Assembly (NCBI GenBank): GCA_034440575.1
Contig: JAOTOL010000987.1
Span: forward strand, 124,001-188,000
Length of the DNA stretch: 64,000 nt
Reading direction: 5' to 3'
From: Imbricaverruca yamaguchii
Taxonomy: Eukaryota > Arthropoda > Thecostraca > Neoverrucidae
The position numbers and the translations under genes were made by a program. Below, piece after piece: positions 25,770 through 38,072 of the stretch (its first letter is position 1; each line of letters opens with the position of its first letter). A model generated the notes under the pieces. That model searched no databases and was not told the origin of the DNA. It saw only the letters and a list, made by a program, of their open reading frames with translations.

Positions 25770-26207
25770 CCTCGCCTCGCTCACGTCTCCCCCACCCAGT
25801 CCTCGCCTCGCTCACGTCTCCCTCGCCCGGTCCTCGCCTCGCTCACGTCTCCCTCGCCTCGCTCACGTCTCCCTCGCCTTGCTCACGTCTCCCTCGCCTT
25901 GCTCACGTCTCCCTCGTCTCGCTCACGTCTCCCTCGTCTCGCTCATGTCTCCCTCGCCTCGCTCACGTCTCCCTCGCCTCGCTCACGTCTCCCTCACCCA
26001 GTCCTCGCCTCGCTCACGTCTCCCCCAAGCAGTCCTCGCTTCGCTCACGTCTCCCTCGCCTTACTCACGTCTCCTCCACCCAGTCCTCGCCTCTCTCACG
26101 TCTCTCTTGCCTCGCTCACGTCTCCCTCGCCTCGCTCACGTCTCTCTCGTCTCGCTCACGTCTCCCTCGCCTCGCTCACGTCTCCCTCGCCTCGCTCACG
26201 TCTCCTT
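25770..26207. repeat. 20-bp minisatellite
   Basis: About 21 copies of TCACGTCTCCCTCGCCTCGC. Some copies carry an inserted CCCAGTC or AGCAGTC block (about 27-28 bp). The plus strand is strongly pyrimidine-rich. Confidence 0.93.
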
Positions 26208-27599
26208 TCATCGGCGTCGACGCGCTAGTTGATGTACGCATTGTTCAGACGCGCTGGCGCGGCAGAAGCGCCGTCTGTACGGCACACTCAGCGGTCATGT
26301 ATCCAGCGGGAGCGGTGTTTTCCTACCGGCCGCAGCCGCCCGCTTTGCCGTGCGGCCCGCCGGCCCATGCATTGTGTTCCGAATTGTCGCCGCGGAAAAC
26401 AACGTCGTGTTGTCGATGTCGTGGCCATGGGTGGCATGCGACGGCCATGCTATTGATGTAGGTGCTGGATGTGCTGGCGAACAGTGTGAAGTCTGATGGG
26501 AGAGAATGCTTTCCGCACGCTCCGTAGACAATGGTGGGAGATTTAGGTCGCCCACTCGGACACGCAGTTAGGAGACTACCGATATCACGACCATAGGGAA
26601 TTCTGGACTATCTATCCTAAAGCAAGAGGAAGCTGCTTGAGTATGTTAACATTGCTCCCCTTCCCACTACATCAGCCCTGCAAGCTACCCTGGTACATAA
26701 TGGAAATATTGAAGTACTATATGGACGACGATCTCCAAGCACAACGTGGTCAAGTTATGGGTGTTGTTTTATATACTTTTGGTGGGAAGTGCCCATTCAA
26801 TGTTGGATTCCCCCCCCCACTTTAAATTTAAACATGGGACCCTATCCGCCCACAAAAGTGTTTAAAAGTGTGCCCAAAATCCGCTTGACTCCACCCACTG
26901 CCTTTATATATTGTACCCTCAAATTATTTTAAGAAATCAACTCCTCTGGTTCAGTTAATAATGAAAATGAACAAGAATAGGGCTGTTTTTGTGCTCCATT
27001 TCGGTACCACGCCACGGCACCGTGCGCACACGTCCACATGTTGTACTTAATCTCAACACATGCGAAGAACATCTTCAATGATAGACGATTCTTCCACCAG
27101 TTCTTACCAATCCATCAATTCTTGATCTCGTTCAAGGAACTGCATTTCAGCCCCTCCGCCAAGGATAAGCATCCGCAACAAATCTCGTCGTGACCTGTTA
27201 GATGATTTCCGGCATTTATAGAGGCACTTGGCACCATTTTCGGCCACATCTGTAGGCAGCGTTCCACTTCCGGACGTGATCCCGCGGCAGGGGCTCGGGA
27301 GGGCACCGCCCCCCCCCAGCTCGGGCATCCCGCGTGCGAACGCGACCACGAGGTGTGGCGTTCGCGGAGCAGTCGCTCGCCTGTGAAATCACTAATCTGC
27401 CCGCTAACAAGGGGATGATGCTGGTGTTTTTCGTGTCAACATCCGTCGCTCCTTGCTCCCATCGTGAATCACGAGACGGGGGAGCGAGGCGGAGGGTCTC
27501 GGACCGAAGCCGAGGCGGTGATCAGGTGCTGATGGGTGTCAAGGCGGGTCGGAAGCTGGCGCAGAGATGGGTCACGGAGGTGATAACAACGGAACAGCC
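26208..27599. other. Unique DNA, no supported gene
   Basis: Non-repetitive, GC-rich at both ends and AT-rich at about 26620-27000. C runs lie at about 26810 and 27310. No gene or element that I can support. Confidence 0.5.
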
Positions 27600-30500
27600 C
27601 TGACCCACACACCATCATCTGTGGCGGGGAGACCATCCTGACCCACACACCATCATCTGTGGCGGGGAGACCGTCCTGACCCACACACCATCATCTGTGG
27701 CGGGGAGACCGTCTTGACCCACACACCATCATCTGTGGCGGGGAGACCGTCCTGACCCACACACCATCATCTGTGGCGGGGAGACCATCCTGACCCACAC
27801 ACCATCATCTGTGGCGGGGAGACCATCCTGACCCACACCGTCATCTGTGGCGGGGAGACCATCCTGACCCACACACCATCATCTGTGGCGGGGAGACCGT
27901 CTTGACCCACACACCATCATCTGTGGCGGGGAGACCGTCTTTACCCCACACCATCATCTGTGGCGGGAGACCATCCTGACCCACACCATCATCTGTGGCG
28001 GGGAGACCATCCTGACCCACACACCATCATCTGTGGCGGGGAGACCATCCTGACCCACACACCATCATCTGTGGCGGGGAGACCGTCCTGACCCACACAC
28101 CATCATCTGTGGCGGGGAGACCGTCTTGACCCACACACCATCATCTGTGGCGGGGAGACCGTCTTGACCCACACACCATCATCTGTGGCGTGGAGACCGT
28201 CTTCCCACCTCCTGTGGCGGGGCCGTCCTGCCCCCTCTCTGTGGCGGGGAGACCGTCCTGACCCACACCATCATCTGTGGCGGGGAGACCGTCCTGACCC
28301 ACACACCATCATCTGTGGCGGGAGACCATCCTGACCCACACACCATCATCTGTGGCGGGGAGACCTCCTGCCCACACACCATCATCTGTGGCGGGGAGAC
28401 CGTCCTGCCCACACACCATATCTGTGGCGGGAGACCGTCCGACCCACACACCATCATCTGTGCGGGGAGACCATCCTGCCCACACACCATCATTGTGGCG
28501 GGAGACCTCCTGCCCCCCTGTGGGGCGCTCCCTGTGGCGCCTGTGGGGGAGACTTGCCCACCTTCGTGGCTGGGAGACCGTCCTGACCCACACATCATCA
28601 TCTGTGGCGGGGAGACCGTCCTGACCACACACCATCATCTGTGGCGGGGAGCGTCCTGACCCACACCATCATCTGTGGCGGGGAGACCGTCTTGACCCAC
28701 ACACCATCATCTGTGGCGGGAGACCGTCTACCCACCATCTCTGTGGCGTGGAGACCATCCTGCCACACACCATCATCTGTGGCGGGGAGACCGTCCTGAC
28801 CCCACACCATCTCTGTGGCGGGGAGACCGTCTTGCCCCACACCTCTCTGTGGCGGGGAGACCATCCTGCCCCCTTTGTGGCGGGGAGACCATCCTGCCCC
28901 CCTTCTGTGGCGTGCCCCCTTCTGTGGCGGGAGCTTGCCCCCCTTCTGTGGGGGAGACCTCCTGACCCCACACCTTCTGTGGCGGGGGTCTTTTCCTGTG
29001 GGGGAGCCTCCTCCACCCTGTGGCGGGAGCCGTCCTGACCCACACCCATCATCTGTGGCGGGAGACCGTCTTGACCCACACACCATCATCTGTGGCGGGG
29101 AGACCATCCTGACCCACACACCATCATCTGTGGCGGGGAGACCGTCCTGACCCACACACCATCATCTGTGGCGGGGAGACCGTCCTGACCCACACACCAT
29201 CATCTGTGGCGGGAGACCGTCCTGCCCACACACCATCATCTGTGGCGGGGAGACCGTCTGCCCACCCCCGTGGGGGGCGCTCCCCCTGTGGCGGGGGCCG
29301 TCCGCCCCACACCATCATCTTGGCGGGAGACCTCCTGCCCCACCCATCATCTGTGGCTGGGAGACCGTCCGACCACACACCATCATCTGTGGCGTGGAGA
29401 CCATCCTGACCCCACACTCTCTGTGGCGGGAGACCCCTCCCATTCTGTGGCGGGAGACCATCCTGACCCACACACCATCATCTGTGGCGGGGAGACCGTC
29501 CGACCCACACCATCATCTGTGGCGGGGAGACCGTCCTGACCACACACCATCATCCGTGGCGGGGAGACCGTCCTGACCCACACACCATCATCTGTGGCGG
29601 GGAGACCATCCTGACCCACACATCATCATCTGTGGCGGGGAGACCGTCCTGACCCACACACCATCATCTGTGGCGGGGAGACCATCCTGACCCACACACC
29701 ATCATCTGTGGCGGGGAGACCGTCCTGACCCACACACCATCATCTGTGGCGGGGAGACCATCCTGACCCACACACCATCATCTGTGGCGGGGAGACCATC
29801 CTGACCCACACACCATCATCTGTGGCGGGGAGACCGTCTCACACACCATCTCTGTGGCGTGGAGACCATCCTGACCCACACCATCATCTGTGGCGGGAGA
29901 CCGCCTGACCCCCATCTCTGGGCGGGGAGACCGTCTTGACCCACACCATCATCTGTGGCGGGAGACCATCCTGACCCACACACCATCATCTGTGGCGGGG
30001 AGACCTCCTGACCCACACCATCATCTGTGGCGGGGAGACCGTCTTTACCCCACACCATCATCTGTGGCGGGAGACCATCCTGACCCACACACCATCATCT
30101 GTGGCGGGAGACCATCCTGACCCACACACCATCATCTGTGGCGGGGAGCCATCCTGACCCACACACCATCATTTGTGGCGGGGAGACCGTCCTGACCCCA
30201 CACCTCATCTGTGGGGGGAGACCGTCCTGACCCACACCCTCTCTGTGGCGGGAGACCATCCTGACCCACACACCATCATCTGTGGCGGGAGACCATCCTG
30301 ACCCCACACCATCTCTGTGGCGGGAGACCGTCCTGACCCACACACCATCATCTGTGGCGGGGAGACCATCCTGACCCACACACCATCATCTGTGGCGGGA
30401 GACCGTCCTGACCCACACACCATCATCTGTGGCGTGGAGACCGTCCTGACCCACACACCATCATCTGTGGCGGGGAGACCATCCTGACCCACCACCATCA

Positions 30501-31545
30501 TCTGTGGCGGGAGACCGTCTTGCCCATCTCTGGGGGGGACCATCCTGACCACAACCATCATCTGTGGCGGGAGACCGTCCTGACCCACACACCATCATTG
30601 TGGCGGGGAGACCATCCTGACCCACACACCATCATCTGTGGCGGGAGACCGTCCTGACCCACACACCATCATCTGTGGCGGGGAGACCGTCTTGACCCAC
30701 ACACCATCATCTGTGGCGGGAGACCGTCCTGACCCACACACCATCATCTGTGGCGGGAGACCGTCCTGACCCCACACCATCATCTGTGGCGGGGAGACCG
30801 TCTTGACCCCACACCATCTCTGTGGGGGAGACCGTTTTATCCGTGGGGCGTCCCCACCCTGTGGGGGGCGCTCCCCTGGGGGCCGTCCGCCCACCTGTGG
30901 GGGGACCGTCCTGACCCACCCTCTCTGTGGCGGGAGACCATCCTGCCCCCACCATCATTGTGGCGGGAGACGTCTTGCCCCCACCATCATCTGTGGCGGG
31001 GAGTCCTCCCACACACCATATCTGTGGCGGGAGACCGTCTTGACCCCACACCATCTTGTGGCGGGAGACCGTCTTGCCCACACCATCATCTGTGGCGGGG
31101 AGACCATCCTGACCCACACACCATCATCTGTGGCGGGGAGACCGTCTTGACCCACACACCATCATCTGTGGCGGGAGACCGTCTTGACCCACACACCATC
31201 ATCTGTGGCGGGAGACCGTCCTGACCCCACACCATCATCTGTGGCGGGAGACCATCTGACCCACACCATCATCTGTGGCGGGGAGACCATCCTGACCCAC
31301 ACACCATCATCTGTGGCGGGGAGACCGTCCTGACCCACACACCATCATCTGTGGCGGGGAGACCATCCTGACCCACACACCATCATCTGTGGCGGGAGAC
31401 CGTCCTGATTGGCCCACACACCATCATCTGTGGCAGGGGAGACAGCCTACGGGGGACCGTTCTAGCTCACGGGTCGTCATATGTGGCAGGGAAGACCGTC
31501 CTAGTCCACGGACCGTCATCTATGACAGGGGAGACCATAGACCTG
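27600..31545. repeat. Large 38-bp minisatellite with heavy indel damage
   Basis: Roughly 100 copies of a 38-bp unit, CTGACCCACACACCATCATC then TGTGGCGGGGAGACCRTC. The ends (27600-28190, 29560-29820, 31090-31400) are regular. The interior (about 28190-29450 and 30500-31090) has many copies missing 1-12 bases, commonly one G of GGGG or part of the CACACACCATC segment. The last 100 bp are strongly diverged. It shares its period, but not its sequence, with the array at 20522-23299. Confidence 0.95.
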
Positions 31546-31560
31546 TAACTGGGGGTCACA

Positions 31561-31872
31561 CATTGGGTAGACGGGGTTAGAGACTAAGCTGTGACTGGTA
31601 TCGACGGATCATTGCACAATTGGCAGATGGGGCTCGAGAATGTGATGTGACTGGGATCAATGAGTTACTGCACGGTCAGCTTGGGCTCGGGACTAAGGTG
31701 TGACTAGGATTGATGTGCTCATGAACAGTGAGTATATGGGGAAAGACAATAAGATGTAAGGTGCAAGGTGGGCTGCCGCAATACGATGGGGCTCGGGACT
31801 AAGGTGCGACCGAGATCGGTGCGATATTGCAGAGTGGGCAGATGGGGCTCGGGACGGAGGTGAGACGGGATA
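31561..31872. repeat. Diverged 53-56 bp repeat
   Basis: GGGGCTCGGGACTAAGGTGT and variants recur at about 31573, 31629, 31682, 31788 and 31844, with one copy between 31682 and 31788 eroded. The copies are old and separated by substitutions. Confidence 0.7.
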
Positions 31873-32154
31873 GATGGTCTCTCTGTGATCGATGGCGAAC
31901 AAAAATGCCGCGTTCTGCACGGAATATTCGGAGTTCCCGGTTTTTTTAACCACGCAGTATCCACGATCGCAATGTTGAACTGCAGAGGAAGCCGACGGAT
32001 GCGCCGCAGCCGCAGCCGGACCGCCTGCGGAGTCGACACGGTCCGGCAATACTACGGTCTCCGCCCACGGAGCTACGGCGGATACGGAGGACCGACGGCA
32101 ACGTCTGGAACAACCACAGCTGGCAGCACAGCCAGTGTGTACGGGTTGGGGTGG

Positions 32155-32425
32155 GGGTCGGGTGGGGCGGGGGTCAGGTCTGGGACGTGCCGACAGGAGG
32201 GACGGGGCGGACTGGGGGGGGGTCAGATCGGAGACGTGCCGACGGGAGGGACGGGAGCGGACTGGGGGAGGGGGGGGGTCAGGTCGGGGACGTGCCGACA
32301 GGAGGGACGGGGCGGGCTGGGGGGGGGGGTCAGGTCGGAGACGTGCCGACAGGAGGGACGGGGCGGGCTGGGGGAGGGTCAGGTCGGGGACGTGCCGACA
32401 GGAGGGACGGGGCGGGCTGGCGACG
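32155..32425. repeat. G-rich 49-56 bp tandem repeat
   Basis: Five copies with landmark GACGTGCCGACAGGAGGGAC at 32184, 32233, 32289, 32340 and 32389. Length variation comes from the G runs (up to 10 G). The plus strand has many runs of three or more G, suitable for quadruplex formation. Confidence 0.9.
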
Positions 32426-32702
32426 CAGTCAGACGTCAGGGAGCCATTGACGCCCGGATAGCGGCGCTGTCATCGGCGGCGGCCGCCGTTTCCGGGCACC
32501 ATGCATCACCGGCGGCCGCCGACAGCCGCCGCATCACCTTCGGCAGCCACTTTGTCGTCATGAACGGCACCCCGGCGCCCGCCGGGGCGCGGCGCCGAGC
32601 ACTGGGAAGTGGGAACAAATGAGCACCGTGGCGTGGCTACTGTGGCCCGCCAGAGCGGCCGGCCCGGCCCGGCCCTCCCACGCCGCCGCCGGGCGGTGGG
32701 TA
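32426..32702. other. CpG-rich unique DNA
   Basis: High CpG density (GGCGGCGGCCGCCGTTTCCG near 32475). No exon recognised. It lies between two GC-rich arrays, so base composition alone may explain it. Confidence 0.35.
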
Positions 32703-33172
32703 CGGCGGGGTGTGTGGCGGCGATGACGGCGGCAGAGGCGGCGTCAGGACTGGTAATGACGGGGGGTGTGCGGCGATGACGGCGGCAGAGGCGGCGTCAG
32801 GACTGGTGAAGGCGGGGTGTGTGGCGGTGATGACAGTGGCAGAGGCGGCGTCAGGACTGGTGATGGCGGGGCGGCGATGACGGCGGCAGGGGTGGCGTCA
32901 GGACTGGTGAAGGCGGGGGTGTGGCGGCGATGACGGCGGAAGAGGCGGCGTCAGGACTGGTGATGGCGGGTGTGTGGCGGCGATGACGGCGGCAGAGGCG
33001 GCGTCAGGACTGGTGATGGCGGGGGGGTGGCGATGACGGTGGCAGAGGCGGAGTCAGGACTGGTGAGGTGTGTGGCGGTGATGACGGTGGCAGAGGCGGC
33101 GTCAGGTCTGGTGATGGCGGGGTGTGTGGCGGTGATGACAGCGGCAGAGGCGGCGTCAGGACTGGTGATGGT
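32703..33172. repeat. 47-54 bp GC-rich minisatellite
   Basis: Nine copies with landmark GGCGGCGTCAGGACTGGTGA. GTCAGG recurs at 32743, 32796, 32850, 32897, 32950, 33003, 33053, 33101 and 33154. The length varies in the GGCGGGGTGTGTGG segment. Confidence 0.92.
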
Positions 33173-33959
33173 GAGGCTACAGGAAATGAAGTCGGGGAGA
33201 TAAGATGGCAGACGGGTGCCAGGTTAAGGCGAGCAGAGGTAAGGCCAAGGAGGTGAGAGGGCAGACAGAGACCGGCGGCCGGGGGTCAGGGTATCCGGAT
33301 GCGGATGTGCTTTTCCTGTATACAATCAAGGGATGAGATGGGGAATAAAAGCGAGACTATGGGAATGGATCGGACAGAGAATAGCTTAGAGGATAAGGTG
33401 GGAAACATAAGTATGATTTGACAGGCGGTGGTATTATTTGATCGATATGAATCGAGTGATTGGTAGTTGCGCAAGATATGGCACTGGAAACAAATACATA
33501 CCCACCTAGCATATTGCACGAGAAACGAGCTAATATGAGGAATAAAAATGTGATTTAATTGTAACACTTTTGTAATCTATGCCAGAATACATCTGACACA
33601 CAAAGCAATATCTCATGCATCGCGACGGTTGTGGTCTGCTTACAAAAGATCGTTCATATCTCATAAACACTAACTCTCATATCCCGATGCGCAGCCATGG
33701 GGCGGCTCCTCCCCCGTCCTAACAACCAAAAATACACAAGATCAAGCAATAAATTACGAAATGCTCACCACACAAAACCAGAAATATTCGGAGCGCTTCG
33801 CGGGCCGTAGGCGTTGTCAATTTCATCAAATGTTTTGTCCCTGTGCCCATGCTCATAACTTTCATATTCTCCTAGCTCATTAGTCGCTGATATGAGCGCC
33901 AAACGAGAGAGGGCACGTGACAAAGACACAGGCAGTCAAGTATCTGGGTATATCAACCA
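33173..33959. other. Unique DNA, nothing supported
   Basis: Non-repetitive and AT-rich after 33290. No gene or element recognised. Confidence 0.5.
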
Positions 33960-34364
33960 TGACTGGTGGTCCCGACGATCTAAGCAGTCATGTCTCATGG
34001 TCTCGACGGTTTAAACAGTCATGTCCCATGGTCCCGACGATTTAAACAGTCATGTCTCATGGTCCCGACGGTCTAAACAGTCATGACTCATGGTCCCGAC
34101 GAGCTAAGCAGTCATGTCTCGTGGTCCTGACGATCTAAGCAGTCATGTCTCATGGTCTCGACGGTTTAAACAGTCATGTCTCGTGGTCTCGACGGTCTAA
34201 GCAGTCATGTCTCATTGTCTCGACTGTCTAAGTAGTCATAACTCATGGTCCCGACGGTCTAAGCAGTCATGGCTCGTGGTCCCGACGGTCTAAGCAGTCA
34301 TGGTTCGTGGTCCCGACGATCTAAACAGTTATGTCTCATAGTTCCGACAGTTTAAACAGCCACG
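33960..34364. repeat. 31-bp minisatellite
   Basis: About 13 copies of a 31-bp unit, CGACGGTCTAAGCAGTCATG then TCTCATGGTCC, with scattered substitutions. It ends about 40 bp before a long inverted-repeat element. Confidence 0.92.
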
Positions 34365-34405
34365 TGGCTTCAAACATGCACATGCTTGGAAACGATGACG
34401 AAAAT

Positions 34406-34811
34406 AAGGTGGGGAGGCACCTCCCACCACATGTTTAAAAAAAAAATTGAACATGATTCGTGCGACAAAAAATTCAAAAAAATGTCTAACTTATGGAAAG
34501 AGTCATGGAAAATCGAATGGTGCAACTTTTATCGCCGGATCTCTCCGGACTCGAAAGCTACAGAGCGATCACTGTGAAATCGAAAAATCCCAAAAATGAA
34601 ATCGAACACTTACTTTTTTTCCAAATTTCTTCATCATGCAACTTTTGTGATCGCTCTGTAACTTTCGAGTCCGAAGAGATCCGGCGATAAAAGTTGCACC
34701 ATTCGATTCTGCATGAATTTTTACATGTGAGCCATTTTTTATTTTTGTTTGTCCCACGAATCATGTTCAATTTGTTTTTAAAGCATGGGGTATGAGGTGC
34801 CTCGCCACCTT
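34406..34811. mobile_element. Foldback / miniature inverted-repeat element
   Basis: The left arm (34406-34572) and right arm (34647-34811) are reverse complements over about 165 bp with scattered mismatches, around a 74-bp loop. The outer ends are AAGGTGGGGAGGCACCTC and its complement; the inner arms share CCGGATCTCT.CGGACTCGAA-type sequence. No long reading frame spans it, as expected for a non-autonomous element. I could not find a convincing target-site duplication. A transcript would fold into a long hairpin. Confidence 0.85.
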
Positions 34812-35364
34812 TTAATTCAAGAGAAGTATTGTGGTGACAGTCGACAATGAGTCAGTCTCAAACTGCAAAGAGCACATTTCGCCATGAGCGAGACAATTTG
34901 AACCTGAAGAGCTGTGTTGTAACGTTAAACGGCTTTGAAAGCATGCGGAAATGTACCTGCTTTACAAACAAAGATTAAGATCACACGATACTGGCATACT
35001 AATTCATCAAACTCGAACATAAAAGAGCACATTTGACCAGCTGAGTGAAGAAACTGGAATGGCGAGCACGATCACAACGCAGCACATTGTGGGCAGGTCA
35101 CGGTCGGCCAGGCCGACCAGGCCGAGCCTCTCAGATGAACTTCACCATCGCATCCTCGAGAGTAGACTCACTCCGCGCTCCGCCAGCGCTGGGAGCAAGA
35201 AGGCAACTCCAATGAGTGGGTACTTGTTAGAGTTCACGTTCGAAGTCTTCGAACCGGTAGCAGGCGGTCGAGTTTTCGCAAGTCAGTTGTGAAATGGAGA
35301 AAGTAGAAAATGCAAGACGGAGAGGGCGATCACCCGATGCCATTCGATGACTCCATGAACAACC
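34812..35364. other. Unique DNA, nothing supported
   Basis: Non-repetitive. A 77-codon plus-strand frame at 35059-35292 has no recognisable domain. Confidence 0.5.
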
Positions 35365-35720
35365 GTGCTCCTGATCCTGATTCTAATCCAGAGCCGCTGA
35401 CACTGCGGATCCTGACCCGGGCTCGCTGCCTATGCCACTCCTAATCCTGACCCGGCCCCACTACTTCTGCCACTCATGATCCTGATCTGGCCCCACTACT
35501 TCTGCCGCTCATGACCCCGACCCGGCCCACTACTTCTGCCGCTCATGACCCCGACCCGGCCCCACTACTTCTGCCGCTGATGACCCCGACCCGGCCCCAC
35601 TACTTCTGCCACTCCTGATCCTGACCCGACCCCAATACTTCTGCCGCTCCTGATCCTGACTCGGCCTCGCTGCCTATCCCACTCCTGATCCTGATCTGGA
35701 CCCGCTTCCTCTGCTGCTAC
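35365..35720. repeat. About 35-bp minisatellite
   Basis: About 10 copies with landmarks CCCGACCCGGCCCCACTACT and TCTGCCGCT. Copies vary between about 34 and 36 bp. The right-hand copies are most diverged. Confidence 0.88.
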
Positions 35721-35839
35721 TCTCATCGCCAATTTCTCTCTGCTCCCGACGTCCATTCAGTTTGACTTTGACCTCCGTCCCTGCCTCGATACTTCCACCA
35801 CCAAATCAGCCGCCCTTTTCCCTGTCCTCCCCTGATATT

Positions 35840-36722
35840 TCTTCTGTCCCCCATCGTATCAGCTGCCCTTTCCTCCGTCCCTACCCCGATACTTCCTCCA
35901 CCACATCAGTCGACCCTGTCTCCGTCCCCACCTCCACCATATCAGCCGACCCTGTCTCTGTCCCCACCTCCACCACATCAGCTGACCCTGCCTCCGTCCC
36001 CACCTCCACCACATCAGCTGACCCTGTCTCCGTCCCCACCCCCGCCACATCAAGCCAGCCTTTCCTCCGTCCCCACCTCCACCACATCAGCTGACCCTGT
36101 CTCCGTCCCCACCTCCACCACATCAAGCCAGCCTTTCCTCCGTCCCCACCTCCACCACATCAGCTGACCCTGCCTCCGTCCCCACCTCCACCACATCAGC
36201 CGACCCTGTCTCCGTCCCCACCTCCACCACATCAAGCCAGCCTTTCCTCCGTCCCCACCTCCACCACATCAGCTGACCCTGCCTCCGTCCCCACCTCCAC
36301 CACATCAGCCGACCCTGTCTCCGTCCCCACCTCCACCACATCAAGCCAGCCTTTCCTCTGTCCCCACCCCCACCACATCAGCCGCCCCCGCCTCCGTCCC
36401 CACCTCCACCACATCAGCCGACCCTGTCTCCGTCCCCACCCCCGCCACATCAAGCCAGCCTTTCCTCCGTCCCCACCTCCACCACATCAGCCGCCTCTGC
36501 CTCTGTCCCCACCTCCACCACATCAGCCGCCTCTGCCTCTGTCCCCACCTCCACCACATCAGCCGCCTCTGCCTCTGTCCCCACCTCCACCACATCAGCC
36601 GCCTCTGCCTCTGTCCCCACCTCCACCACATCAGCCGACCCTGTCTCCGTCCCCACCTCTACCACATCAAGCCAGCCTTTCCTCTGTCCCCACCCCCACC
36701 ACATCAGCCGCCCCCGCCTCAG
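35840..36722. repeat. 36/37-bp minisatellite with 109-bp higher-order unit
   Basis: About 24 copies around TCCGTCCCCACCTCCACCAC then ATCAG. A distinctive subunit with CAAGCCAGCCTTTCC occurs at 36051, 36124, 36233, 36342, 36451 and 36668, so spacings are 73, 109, 109, 109 and 217. This shows higher-order units of three subunits (36+36+37). A run of four near-identical GCCGCCTCTGCCTCTGT subunits lies in the last interval. Confidence 0.93.
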
Positions 36723-36941
36723 TCCTGGAAGCACCTCTGGCCAGCCGGGGCGACTGAACTGGTCGCTATCTCCGGAGCGGTGAGCACAAAGCCGAGACGT
36801 CCGGAGGTGGAGGTGCCCTGTCGGCTCTGCCAGTGATGAGGAGCGCCGCATAATGGAACCGCACAGAAGCCGGGTGGTCCTCAGACCAGTGCTGAGATGG
36901 TGGCGGCGAGGGCGTGAGAACTGCCAACCGGGGAGAATGAG

Positions 36942-36944
<3 letters not shown>

Positions 36945-37016
<72 letters not shown>
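36945..37016. repeat. (GA)n microsatellite
   Basis: About 35 GA dinucleotides, uninterrupted. Confidence 0.98.
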
Positions 37017-37019
<3 letters not shown>

Positions 37020-37104
37020 GGAAGAGGTGGAAGTACAATAAAGTAGGAATGGGAGGAGCACCCTCGCCCAGTTCGTGGGCGATAGTCGTCTTCTCTACGA
37101 TGTA

Positions 37105-37592
37105 TGCATTCGACATGTTACGGATGCACTGTAACAATGTGACGGATGTACTGTAACGCCGACAGTGTAACGGATGTACTGTAACGCTGTCAGTGTGACA
37201 GATGTACTGTAGCTCTACCAGTGTGACGGATGTACTGTAACGCTGACAGTGTAACGAATGTACTGTAACCCTTACAGTGTGACGGATGTACTGTAACGCC
37301 GGACGCCGACAGTATGACAGTGTGACGGATGTATTATAACAGCGGCAGCGTGACGGATGCACTGTAACGCTGCCAGCGTGACAGATGTACTGTAACGACG
37401 ACAGTGTGACGAAAGTACTGTAACGGTGATAATGTGACGGTTATACTGTAACACTGATAATGTGACGGTTGTACTGTAGCGGTGATAATGTTATGGTTAT
37501 GCTGTAACACTGATAATGTGACGATTGTACTGTAACACTGATCATGTGATGGATGTACTGTAACAGTGACAGTGTGACAGATGTACTTTAAA
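37105..37592. repeat. About 28-bp minisatellite
   Basis: About 17 copies with core GTGTGACGGATGTACTGTAA followed by a variable 6-8 bp (CGCTGACA, CACTGATA, CGGTGATA). A dinucleotide-scale length change occurs in several copies. Confidence 0.9.
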
Positions 37593-38072
37593 CGCGGACG
37601 CCGTGACTGAAGTACCACAGCAGTTGCTTACTCCGGTGCGACCCACGCTATAGTGCCACCCCTCAATGGCCAACCGGCAACCTCAACCCAGCAGCCATTC
37701 GAGGTGCCAACCAGAGCAACCAGACAGCCCACCGTTGACTGATAGGCGGTGGTGCCTGAGTGTCTCGTCTGACTGTCTAATGACTGAACCGTTGGATGGT
37801 GGGCAGGGCGTTGAACGGTCCATGGCTCTTGCACTGCGCACAAAACGTTGCTTTGTTTTACTCGTAGTAGAAAAAGCTTAACCGTTGCTAAGTTAAAGGT
37901 AAAATCTAGAATGTATAAGCTTGGTTAATGTTAAGCTTTCTAACCGGGCGTGTTCTGCGAAACATGCCCCGATCAAGTCACGGCCACTGCCCAGATGTCC
38001 TGCTGCCATGCACCCAACAGCTTACAGCGCTGGTGATGGTCCCGGCCCGTCCTGCCGAGAGGAGGCCGCTCC
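37593..38072. other. Unique DNA, nothing supported
   Basis: Non-repetitive lead-in to the 33-bp array. Frames starting here become long only by running into the array. Confidence 0.5.

Noticed and set aside
20522..31545. Regularly spaced repeats resembling a CRISPR array
   Set aside because: Units are contiguous with no unique spacers, there are no cas genes, and the surroundings are clearly eukaryotic.
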